From Pseudogemmobacter hezensis (GTDB lineage Bacteria > Pseudomonadota > Alphaproteobacteria > Rhodobacterales > Rhodobacteraceae), in contig NZ_JABJXT010000010.1 in assembly GCF_013155295.1 (NCBI RefSeq), forward strand, positions 101,311 through 165,310: DNA of 64,000 bases. The letters run 5' to 3'. Made by a program: the position numbers and the translations under genes. Shown here in pieces: positions 56,337-63,682 of this stretch; position 1 is the first letter of the stretch; each line of letters opens with the position of its first letter. A model generated the notes under the pieces. The model was not told where the DNA came from. It ran no database searches and saw nothing but the letters and a program-made list of their open reading frames with translations.

Positions 56337-56361
56337 TAAAGTTAATGAGTCTAGAGCCTAA

Positions 56362-57032
56362 AGCGCGTCTTGGCGATATGCTGCAACCGTCGCCGAATGG
56401 CCGCTTCGATTATCGCGTGATTGACCTCCTGGAGGATAAAGAGGCCATATGCCCTGCCCCCAGATCGGCACGGTCACCCGCAGTGGTGCGACAGTGACAG
56501 CGCCGATCACCACGCTGGGCTGTTTCAACCGCGCCGTGTTTGCCAGAGGCCCCCCCCTGAGCAATGAAGAGCATCATGAGCAAGACGAGGAAGAGGTTTT
56601 CCGCCGGAAGTGCATGAGCCGCGGCGCGGTTGGTTCTGGACAATGCGCCTTTTAGATGGATGCAGGGCGGCTGCGCGAGGGCACGCCGGATTTCACAGCC
56701 CCTTCAAAACGGCATCGGTCAGGGCGCCGATGGGCAGTTGCCCTGGCTCTGTGCAGAACGTGCCGCTATCATGCCCGGTGCGCTTGCCGCACAGGCAGAG
56801 CCGGGGCGCATGCCGCGGTGAAGCCCGGCGTATCGCCTTGTTTTGCGGCACGCAGATCTTTGCTGCGCAGGTGCCGCACCGACCCGGACCAGAACGGGCG
56901 GACCAGAAAGGGCGGGCAGCTGCACATCTGGCCCTGATACCGTGACCGCCCCCCGGCCGGCATTGGCATGCCGGCAACAGATTGCCCGGACCGTGGCTCC
57001 ACAGCGCGGGCCTGATCCGCAGGGGTGAAACC
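56362..57032. other. Region without a convincing gene
   Basis: Between the IS element and the next gene I see only fragments. On the - strand, NLFLVLLMMLFIAQGG (about 56590) and then, in another frame, SVVIGAVTVAPLRVTVPIWG and VNHAIIEAAIRRRLQHIAKT (about 56370-56520) could be one decayed membrane protein broken at a run of eight C/G near 56550. No family was recognised. Confidence 0.35.
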
Positions 57033-57497
57033 TTATCTGACCTGCATCAGAAGGCTGGCCGCGCGATTGGGCGGCGGCACATAGGGCGGCCCCATCTCGG
57101 TCGATCCAATATCCGGCAGCGCAGACTGCACGGTCGTGGCATCGATACCGGTCTTTGCGACGGTTGCCCTTTCGGAGACCTTTTCTGAGGCCCTGTCAGA
57201 GATCTGCCTGACGGCGCTGATCCTGAAGGGTTCGGCGGCGCTCTTTTCAGCAACACGCCCCTCATCAAAGGCGCTGTTTCTGAAAACAAGCCGGATGTTT
57301 GCGGTCTGATCCCGCGTCGCATCCGTTTCTTCGGTTCGCCTGGCGACAGATGTTGATTTGCTGCCAAACAGTCGATGCCCTGTAATACCGCTTTCGGGCA
57401 TCTCAGAAAGGCTGGGGTCGCGCTTCACGCCAATATGTTCAATGGCGCGAGCCCTTCTGGCGCGGGCCTTTTCGGCTAGAATAAGTGCATCGGACAT
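57033..57497 (-). CDS. Uncharacterised 154-residue protein divergent from the dynamin operon
   Basis: A strong Shine-Dalgarno (GGAGGG, five bases before the ATG) supports this gene. The N-terminus is highly charged and helical (MSDALILAEKARARRARAIE). The rest is polar and low in hydrophobics, with Ser/Ala/Glu-rich segments (ARRTEETDATRDQTANIR; AVRQISDRASEKVSERATVA) and a proline patch (GPPYVPPPNRAA). There is no signal peptide or membrane helix. I recognise no family. Because it stands head-to-head with the GTPase operon it may be an accessory, but that is inference. Confidence 0.55.
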   Translation of the reverse strand: MSDALILAEKARARRARAIEHIGVKRDPSLSEMPESGITGHRLFGSKSTSVARRTEETDATRDQTANIRLVFRNSAFDEGRVAEKSAAEPFRISAVRQISDRASEKVSERATVAKTGIDATTVQSALPDIGSTEMGPPYVPPPNRAASLLMQVR

Positions 57498-58052
57498 TTT
57501 GCCCTCCGTCATGATATGACTCATCCCATGGTTGTAATCAATTGTGGCGTGAATTGGACTTAACTTTGACCATCTTCTGTCCTGCGAAAAGGCGAGACGA
57601 AGTCTGACAGGCAGGCGCAGGCCTGGTGTTGCTGGCCGATTCCCTCTGCGGCAAAATCCGGGATCATTCGGACAGGTTTTTACCAGTGATAATTCGATAA
57701 ATCGGCCAGAGCGGCCTCTGCAGAATCATCCTGGCAGATGCCTTTGATTTGCCAAGGATATCCGGCAAATGTGGCCTCTGCGCGGCTGCGGTGGCCCCGG
57801 CTCCGCCCGCATCGGCAAGCACAGAAGCAGAATCTTTATCCGTCGAAATACCTGAGAAATATGCATTTTATATTCAAAAAATAAGGGTCTGATGCCCCGC
57901 GCCCCGTGCTGCCCGACAAGGGGCCAAACTAAGCCATTATTTTGCCAGAATTGTTTTCACCATATTAGCTAAGATCGTGCCACTTAAAGAATTTTCGTCG
58001 CGTTCATGGTGCCGGCACAGGCCAGAACAACTCAGCTTGCGGGGCGACGAAA
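57498..58052. promoter_or_regulatory. Long divergent spacer upstream of the dynamin operon
   Basis: 555 bp with no gene. It contains the most AT-rich patches of this part of the window (around 57860-57890 and 57935-57970). Weak promoter-like hexamers are TTGCCA at 57942 and TATTAG at 57963, with non-ideal spacing. It ends in the inverted repeat listed separately. Confidence 0.4.
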
Positions 58053-58054
58053 AT
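57991..58054 (+). promoter_or_regulatory. Leader inverted repeat overlapping the start codon of the first dynamin gene
   Basis: ATTTTCGTCGC (57991-58001) and its exact complement GCGACGAAAAT (58044-58054) flank a 42-base loop that contains the palindrome GTGCCGGCAC. The right arm covers the region between the GGGG ribosome site and the ATG at 58053. Folding in RNA would hide the start codon; in DNA it could be a repressor site. Confidence 0.6.
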
Positions 58055-60077
58055 GCGTGATTATGCCAGTGCAGATATGGCCGATGTGGCGGCCCCGGCT
58101 GATGCATTTCGGCCCTTTGAACACTCAACCCCGACGCTTTCCGGAATTCGCGCGACGCTTGATACGCTGGGAGAGTTGTCAGAGCGGGTCGAGAAGCTGC
58201 TTCCCAATGGTTTTGAGGATCAGTTCACAGAGCTGAGGGCCCGGCTGGCAGGTTTCACCGCGCCGATCACCTTTATTGGTCAGGTCAAGGCAGGCAAAAC
58301 GGCGCTGGTCAATGCGCTTGCGGGCCGGCCAGGGCTGCTGCCGTCGGATGTTAATCCCTGGACATCAGTGGTCACCACCCTTCACGTAAACACGCCTCGC
58401 CCGCGCAATGTCCGCGCTGAATTTGTGTTTTTCGACCAAAGCGAATGGGAAGAGCTGATTCAGGAAGGCGGCCGTCTTGGCAAGCTGGCGAAACGGGCCC
58501 AGGCGGATGGTGAGCTGAATGAGATCCGCGCCCAGGTCGAGGATATGTATCTCAAATCCCGCAAACGCCTTGGACGGAATTTTGAACTGCTGCTGGGCAA
58601 TCGTCACAAATATGACGAATATACCCAGCAGCTGATCGAGCGCTATGTCTGCCTTGGCGATCAGTATGGCTCGGATGAGGCCTCTGCAGGACAGGGTCGC
58701 TTTGCCGATATTACCCGCTCGGCCGATATCTATGTGGGCCTTGAGGGCTATCCGGTCGGGCTGTCCCTGCAAGATACGCCCGGCGTCAATGATCCGTTCC
58801 TGATGCGCGAACAGGTGACTTTGCGCAGCGTGACCAATGCCTCGATCTGTGTCGTCGTCCTGTCGGCCGCTCAGGCGATGAACTCGGTGGATCTGGCGCT
58901 GATCCAGCTGCTTTGCGCTTTGGAAAGCCGCCGCGTCATCATATTCGTGAACCGCATTGATGAATTGCAGGATCCGGCACGCGAAGTGCCAGAGATCCGC
59001 AGCGCCTTGCAGCGCGTGCTTGCAGACCACGGCATTGGCGATATCGGAACCATCGTGTTCGGAAGTGCGCTTTGGGCCGAAGCGGTTCTTGGCGGTGGCG
59101 CTGTGCCTTTGCCCGCGGCCTCGGGCGCGTCGCTTGCACGGCTTGCGCAGCAGGACGAGGCTATCGACCCCGCCGCATTTCCTGCGCTTGCCTGGCAGCA
59201 CTCCGGCGTGCCTGACCTGCTAGAGGCGATCGGCGGCGCGGTCAGCGAAGGGGCCGCTGCGCAGCTTACCGAAGAGACCTGGGGCCGCCTCAGCAATCTG
59301 GTGCAGACCGCCCGCGCCCGCAATGCGGCCGCCAATTCATCGGTTTCGCGCCTGTCGGAAGAACAGGTCACCGAAAAGATCGGCAGGCTTCGCCAGACGG
59401 CAGAAACCTATATCAGCAAGGATCTGACCGCCTTTCATCAGGCGCTGGTCGAGCGCGTTACCCAATGCAGCGAAGATTACGTAAAGCGGATGGCCGCCGA
59501 ACTGCTGGACCGCGCCAAAGCCAATGGGCGCGCCGGGGTCGAGACCTGTGATCCGATGCATCTGCGGATGCGGTTGCGCACTGCCTATATTCGCTATGCC
59601 AGCGATCTGCGGACGTTTTGCCGCGATATCGGTGACGGGGTCGCGCAGGCGATGGCCGATCTGCTGGAGCAGATGCTGGGCGATGCGGCAGTCGATATCC
59701 AGTTGCAACCGCCCGCCCCCCCGGCAATGGCCCCGCCGATTGCTTTGGGCCGCACCATCGTTGTCGATCTGCAGACCACCCGCTGGAAGGCCTGGATGGC
59801 CTCGCATATCAGCAGCGCGGGGCTGGCCAGAGAGTATCACAGCCTTGTCGAAGCCGAGGTCAACTCGATCCGCGACGAGCTGATTGCGACAGCGGCGGAA
59901 AGCTTTGGCGCGGTCGGCACCCTGTTGCGGGCGTTTATGGATGAGCAGGCAGATATTGCGCTGGCAATCGCGCGTGGCACCCCGCTGCGCGAAGGCCAGG
60001 CCCATCCGATGCTGCAAGATCGCAGCAAGGCGCTGGACGAGCTGAACCACGATCTGCGCCAGTTTCGGTCTCTCTGA
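58053..60077 (+). CDS. Dynamin-family large GTPase (CrfC/YjdA-like)
   Basis: 674 residues. Complete GTPase motifs: G1 GQVKAGKT (76-83), G2 Thr around 104-109 (NPWTSVVTTLH), G3 DTPGVND (241-247), G4 NRID (300-303). A helical insert of about 100 residues (EWEELIQEGGRLGKLAKRAQ onward) separates G2 and G3, and the GLEGYPVGLSLQDTPG block matches the arrangement in E. coli CrfC/YjdA. Residues 390-674 are mostly helical (stalk/GED-like), with no transmembrane segment. Bacterial dynamins remodel membranes or organise cell structures. It is followed 44 bp later by a second dynamin gene. Confidence 0.87.
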   Translation: MRDYASADMADVAAPADAFRPFEHSTPTLSGIRATLDTLGELSERVEKLLPNGFEDQFTELRARLAGFTAPITFIGQVKAGKTALVNALAGRPGLLPSDVNPWTSVVTTLHVNTPRPRNVRAEFVFFDQSEWEELIQEGGRLGKLAKRAQADGELNEIRAQVEDMYLKSRKRLGRNFELLLGNRHKYDEYTQQLIERYVCLGDQYGSDEASAGQGRFADITRSADIYVGLEGYPVGLSLQDTPGVNDPFLMREQVTLRSVTNASICVVVLSAAQAMNSVDLALIQLLCALESRRVIIFVNRIDELQDPAREVPEIRSALQRVLADHGIGDIGTIVFGSALWAEAVLGGGAVPLPAASGASLARLAQQDEAIDPAAFPALAWQHSGVPDLLEAIGGAVSEGAAAQLTEETWGRLSNLVQTARARNAAANSSVSRLSEEQVTEKIGRLRQTAETYISKDLTAFHQALVERVTQCSEDYVKRMAAELLDRAKANGRAGVETCDPMHLRMRLRTAYIRYASDLRTFCRDIGDGVAQAMADLLEQMLGDAAVDIQLQPPAPPAMAPPIALGRTIVVDLQTTRWKAWMASHISSAGLAREYHSLVEAEVNSIRDELIATAAESFGAVGTLLRAFMDEQADIALAIARGTPLREGQAHPMLQDRSKALDELNHDLRQFRSL

Positions 60078-60121
60078 GAAGCGGCCCGCTTCCGGATCTC
60101 TTGTATAGAAGGCTCTTCTCA

Positions 60122-61396
60122 ATGGCATATGATCAGATTGCCGACCGCATCGTCAGCCCCGCCGCGCTGGCACGCCTGACGGAAAGGGCGAATGCGCCGC
60201 CCAGGCTGGCGGTTTCCGGCGAGTTCAGCTCTGGCAAGTCAACGCTTCTCAACCTCTTGCTGGGGCAGGACATCCTGCCGATCCGGGCGACCGCGACCGC
60301 CTTGCCCTCGGTCTGGATCAGCTATGGCGATAGAGAGGGGCATTTCATTGATGCAAACGGCAGGCAGCAGCCGCTGCCGTCTGAGGGCATCGACTGGGTG
60401 CCATCCAACGCCCGCTATATTCGGCTTTATGTGATCGCCGATGTGCTGAAGGATTGCGAGATCATCGATCTTGCCGGATTGTCAGATCCTGATCGGCCCG
60501 ACAGCGTCATTCAGGAAATGCTGTCCTATGCCAGCCTGGCAATCTGGTGCACGCCCGCCACCCAGGCATGGCGCCAGTCAGAACGCGCGGCCTGGCTGAC
60601 AGTGCCGGCCCGCATTCGGGCAAACAGCATCCTGGCCGTTACCCGCAGCGACAAGCTGCGCAATGCGCAGGAACGCGATCGCGTAATGCGCCGGGTCTGC
60701 TGCGAGGCCGACGGACTTTTCGCCGCCGCCACTCCGATTTCGGCGATGCAGGCAAAGATCGCGCTTGAGAATGCCGATGATGATGGTTTTGCAGAAAGCG
60801 GCATTGATCAGCTGGCCTCGCTGGTCACGGCGCAGATCGACAGGATCCGTGGCAGAAGGCTGCGGCTGCTTGATCGCTATATCGCGGATGATACCCGCTT
60901 TGATGTGGCCGTGGCTGAAGCTGCGGATGCCACCGCGGATGTATGCGGGGATGATGCGGATTTTTCGATGCCGCTGATCCTGCGCGACCCTGCCCCGGAA
61001 TTCGAGCTGACCCCCGAGATTGTGTCTGAGATCGCCCAACTGCCAGAGGCGGATCACAGCGCGCAGGCAGAAATGCCGGATCTCTCTGTCTGCTTCGACG
61101 ATCCTGCGCCACTTATACCCTCCCAGGCAGAGGCCGAACCCGCCGCGCCAGCCGAGGCCCTGGTCAGCAGTATAGAGGCGGCAATCCAGCGCGTGATGTC
61201 AGGCTATTTCACAGCCGACACCAAGCCGCAGGCTGCCGTGGCTGCGCCGCATCCGGCGCCCCCCGGCGCCATTCCGCGCGAAACCATGATCTGGCGAGAG
61301 ATCGTTGCAGGTTCCGATGTCTCCCCCCGTGACACCCCGGTCATCGATCTGATCGACCAGCTGCTAACCCGACTATTCAATGAGAAAGGACAATAA
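60122..61396 (+). CDS. Second dynamin-like GTPase with disordered C-terminal tail
   Basis: 424 residues. G1 GEFSSGKS (33-40), G2 in PIRATATALPSVWISYG, G3 DLAGLSD (116-122), G4 TRSD (174-177), close to the TKxD of eukaryotic dynamin. The GTPase domain ends near residue 265. The rest is acidic, Pro/Ala-rich and probably disordered (PEADHSAQAEMPDLSVCFDD; EAEPAAPAEALVSS), ending in a short helix (IDLIDQLLTRLFNE). A helical stalk is missing, so it probably depends on the larger partner. AGAAGG precedes the ATG by about nine bases; an upstream TTG at 60101 is less likely. Confidence 0.82.
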   Translation: MAYDQIADRIVSPAALARLTERANAPPRLAVSGEFSSGKSTLLNLLLGQDILPIRATATALPSVWISYGDREGHFIDANGRQQPLPSEGIDWVPSNARYIRLYVIADVLKDCEIIDLAGLSDPDRPDSVIQEMLSYASLAIWCTPATQAWRQSERAAWLTVPARIRANSILAVTRSDKLRNAQERDRVMRRVCCEADGLFAAATPISAMQAKIALENADDDGFAESGIDQLASLVTAQIDRIRGRRLRLLDRYIADDTRFDVAVAEAADATADVCGDDADFSMPLILRDPAPEFELTPEIVSEIAQLPEADHSAQAEMPDLSVCFDDPAPLIPSQAEAEPAAPAEALVSSIEAAIQRVMSGYFTADTKPQAAVAAPHPAPPGAIPRETMIWREIVAGSDVSPRDTPVIDLIDQLLTRLFNEKGQ

Positions 61397-61424
61397 GATT
61401 CAGGGGCCTTGCGCCTTTTGAATC
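61397..61424 (+). repeat. Hairpin just after the second GTPase stop
   Basis: GATTCA ... TGAATC with partial GGGGC/GCC pairing inside. It begins right after the stop codon and may set relative expression of the Roadblock gene. Confidence 0.35.
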
Positions 61425-61559
61425 CCGAGAAGACCAATCACGGATTGCAACATGAGTCCGATACACGGGCCGAAGCCCTCACGAAGACCCAGAGCCTCGG
61501 CCGAGGCCGCGCAGGTCAGAAAGACCCGCGTGCAGAGAAAGACAAAAGGAAAGACCAAA

Positions 61560-61913
61560 ATGAGCACGAACATTGCTGCACTGACCGAACTTGATGGCTT
61601 TATCGGTGGCTGTCTTGTTGACAGTGAAACCGGCCTTATGCTGGCGTCTGAAGGTGGTGGCAAAATCGACCTCGAGGCTGCATCGGCGCTGAACACCCAG
61701 GTGGTTAAGGCCAAACTGGCGGCGATCGATGCGCTTAAGCTTTCTGACACGATCGAGGACATCCTCATCACTCTGGGCCGTCAGTTTCACCTGATCCGTC
61801 CGCTGACCTCGGCGCCCACCGTGTTCATCTATGTCGCGCTTGATCGCAAATCGGCGAACCTGGGTCTGGCAAGGATCAAGCTCAAAGGTGTTGAGGCTGG
61901 CATTACGCTGTAA
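61560..61913 (+). CDS. Roadblock/LC7 domain protein
   Basis: 117 residues forming one Roadblock/LC7 domain: ELDGFIGGCLVDSETGLMLA, NTQVVKAKLAAIDALKLSD, TIEDILITLGRQFHLIRPL, FIYVALDRKSANLGLARIKL. Proteins of this fold dimerise and often act on GTPases, as MglB does on MglA. AAAGGA precedes the ATG. The in-frame region back to 61452 is Arg-rich and less likely coding. It is 163 bp downstream of the second dynamin gene in the same direction, so a common operon is likely. Confidence 0.85.
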   Translation: MSTNIAALTELDGFIGGCLVDSETGLMLASEGGGKIDLEAASALNTQVVKAKLAAIDALKLSDTIEDILITLGRQFHLIRPLTSAPTVFIYVALDRKSANLGLARIKLKGVEAGITL

Positions 61914-61925
61914 TTGCCAGGGAGG

Positions 61926-61979
61926 GCGCGGCCGGCCGATCTGTAACCCCAGTACAGCTATTGGCCGGCTTGCGCCGTT
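61926..61979 (+). terminator. Probable terminator hairpin after the Roadblock gene
   Basis: GGCGCGGCCGGCC and GGCCGGCTTGCGCC form a long GC stem about 15 bp after the stop. No strong U-tract follows. Confidence 0.45.
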
Positions 61980-62306
61980 CCACGAGCGTTCTTTGATGCG
62001 ATAGACCACTTTTGCCCGGCGCGGCCTGATTGCCGGGCAACGGCGCCGACTGCGTCGGGCTGGTATCCGTCACCCTCGCGCCTGAGTATTTCGACCGATG
62101 TATCATAGTCATACGATTTTCGGAGGGGGGCTGGCTGTCGGCAATGCCCCGAGCGGGCGCACCGTCGGGCAGCCTCTGGCACCGGCAGCGCAGCGTTGAT
62201 CACCGGAGCCGCGACATAAGAGCGATGCTTAAGCAGCGCGGGGTGCTTCAGAGTGCAAAATCAGGGGTTGATGCTGGCTGCGTCATGAGTGTAGAGAGCA
62301 AAAGAC
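61980..62306. other. Spacer before tRNA-Ser
   Basis: No convincing gene on either strand. TTGATG at 62268 and GTAGAG at 62291, 17 bp apart, are a possible promoter for the tRNA. Confidence 0.35.
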
Positions 62307-62396
62307 GGACAGTTGGCCGAGTGGTCGAAGGCGCACGCCTGGAAAGTGTGTAGGCGGGGAACCGTCTCGAGGGTTCGAATCCCTCACTGTCCGCCA
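62307..62396 (+). tRNA. tRNA-Ser (GGA anticodon)
   Basis: 90 nt including encoded CCA. The acceptor stem is GGACAGT/ACTGTCC with discriminator G. The anticodon stem is CACGC/GTGTG around loop CTGGAAA, giving GGA at 62341-62343. A long variable arm (TAGGCGGGGAACCGTCTC) confirms a class II tRNA. The T-arm is GGGTTCGAATCCC. Its 3' end borders an integrase gene and probably forms the attachment site. Confidence 0.96.
62370..62396 (+). other. Putative attL site in the tRNA-Ser 3' end
   Basis: Tyrosine integrases commonly recombine at tRNA T-arm/acceptor sequences and restore the tRNA. The integrase stop lies only about 37 bp beyond. The matching right-end copy would be outside the window. Confidence 0.5.
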
Positions 62397-62432
62397 TTAT
62401 TACCTTAAGCCGCTGAAAACGCTGTATTAAAT

Positions 62433-63512
62433 TCAGGTTTTCCAACGCTGTCCTGATCGGTTTACAATGTTCCGATCCTGTTCTGTTCCAATCACAGCTC
62501 TGCGGCGGTCGGCTGATTTGGTGTAGTGGTCAACCTCCTTAAGGGTTTCGTGACCTGTCCATGAGCTGATTTGATGCGCCGTAGCGCCACCCTCTGCGAG
62601 TTCGGTTGCCAGGCTCTTTCGCAGCCCATGTGCACTCTTTTTGAACCCTGCATCAATGGCAGCTTCCCGGATCATGGTGCCCAGGGCCTTTTCTGACCTG
62701 GCTTTCCCTTTGGCATCAAGGAACGTCATCTGCCCGGTGAGTGCCTTGAGTGCCTCGTGCATCAGGGCGCGATCTTCTGAGAGATGCTGCGCAAAATCCG
62801 GCAGCGGACAAGTCCATGGAATGTGAGCAGGACCGCCAGTCTTTACCTGCCTGTAGCTGAGGACTCCGTCTCGCACCATTCCGGGACCGAGGCAGACGGC
62901 ATCGCTGATACGCGCTCCTGAGAAGCGTAGGATTTCAAAGGCGGCGCGTGTCGAGGACCCCATTGGCCATCGCTTGCGGAATGCCTCGACTTCCTCTGAC
63001 GTCCATGGTGGGTGACCGCCTTTTGCCTTCGCCTTTGGCATGGCCACATCCAGTGCTTCATTGCGCTCAAGCAAATTCGCTGTGACGCCAAAATTGCACA
63101 GGAAACGCCATGTCCGAAGGCGGTGCCCCTGGGATGTGCTCTGGGGCAGATTTGCCCGGATGTGCCGGGATCTGAGGCCGCGCGCAGAGAGTGCGCCGAA
63201 CTCCGTCACGAGGGCGTCGCAATGCCTGCGAAACATAGCGCGGGTCGCATCCTTGGACTGCTTGAAATGGTCTGATGAAAGGGCCGCCCTGACAAGCGCC
63301 TCGAATGATCCAGCAGTTACCGGGGCTTTCTCGGGCGCGGCCTTTTTCGCATCCGCATACGTCCGCAAGAAATCGGGATGGTCGACCGGCAGGTCGGGCA
63401 ACTTTATCAGAGGCTGGCCTTTGCGCTGAAAATAGCGATAGGTCTTTCCCCGCCTGGTCACGACCTTAAGGCCGGTGAGCGTCACGATCCCACTCCGGTT
63501 GCCTTGTCCCAT
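62433..63512 (-). CDS. Tyrosine-type site-specific integrase
   Basis: 359 residues. The N-terminal arm-binding and core-binding parts precede a catalytic domain with Arg in RFSGARISDAVCLG, Lys in YRQVKTGGPAHIPW, HxxR in KSAHGLRKSLATEL, His in WTGHETLKEVDHYTKSADR and the nucleophile Tyr in the same block. It lies beside tRNA-Ser, so it belongs to a prophage, genomic island or integrative element that extends to the right. The start at 63512 overlaps the upstream small gene by 31 bp. Confidence 0.93.
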   Translation of the reverse strand: MGQGNRSGIVTLTGLKVVTRRGKTYRYFQRKGQPLIKLPDLPVDHPDFLRTYADAKKAAPEKAPVTAGSFEALVRAALSSDHFKQSKDATRAMFRRHCDALVTEFGALSARGLRSRHIRANLPQSTSQGHRLRTWRFLCNFGVTANLLERNEALDVAMPKAKAKGGHPPWTSEEVEAFRKRWPMGSSTRAAFEILRFSGARISDAVCLGPGMVRDGVLSYRQVKTGGPAHIPWTCPLPDFAQHLSEDRALMHEALKALTGQMTFLDAKGKARSEKALGTMIREAAIDAGFKKSAHGLRKSLATELAEGGATAHQISSWTGHETLKEVDHYTKSADRRRAVIGTEQDRNIVNRSGQRWKT

Positions 63513-63682
63513 TCATCTTCTCCCGCTCGTGGCTCAGGGGGTAGATCGTCCGCCAACGTGGTTGCGATAATGACGACACTGCCGTCGCGCATCAAGCGCA
63601 GGCCGCTCACGGACTTCCCCGAAACCTCAAGCGCCTCAATGCCGCGGCGAATTGCGGCCTGACTTGGCTTGGCTGCCCCCAT
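63482..63682 (-). CDS. Small integrase-associated protein
   Basis: 66 residues (ATG at 63682; an adjacent GTG at 63685 is possible). SQAAIRRGIEALEVSGKSVS and LRLMRDGSVVIIAT suggest a compact alpha/beta protein. Such genes are common directly upstream of integrases in rhodobacterial prophages, where they may act as directionality or regulatory factors. No family assignment can be made. Confidence 0.6.
   Translation of the reverse strand: MGAAKPSQAAIRRGIEALEVSGKSVSGLRLMRDGSVVIIATTLADDLPPEPRAGEDEWDKATGVGS

Larger units (their letters stand above)
55419..56361 (+). mobile_element. Decayed IS5-family (IS427-group-like) element
   Basis: Imperfect terminal inverted repeats: TTAGGATCAGGCCCCATTGA at the left (from 55419) and the complement of TAATGAGTCTAGAGCCTAA at the right (to 56361), about 15 of 22 bases agreeing. 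Inside lies a broken transposase. The ends are inferred from these repeats, and target duplications are not clear. Confidence 0.6.

Noticed and set aside
58365..59201. - strand open frame (278 aa) across the first dynamin gene
   Set aside because: Antisense to conserved GTPase motifs; no ribosome site and no recognisable domain.
61452..61559. N-terminal extension of the Roadblock protein
   Set aside because: The added 36 residues are Arg/Lys-rich and not part of the LC7 fold, and a better ribosome site precedes 61560.
58053..61913. Dynamin module as cargo of the tRNA-Ser island
   Set aside because: Integration at a tRNA 3' end places the element downstream (to the right) of the tRNA, whereas the module is to the left, so cargo status is not supported.
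62030..62353. + strand open frame (107 aa) running into the tRNA
   Set aside because: It overlaps the tRNA-Ser gene and has no ribosome site or family features.
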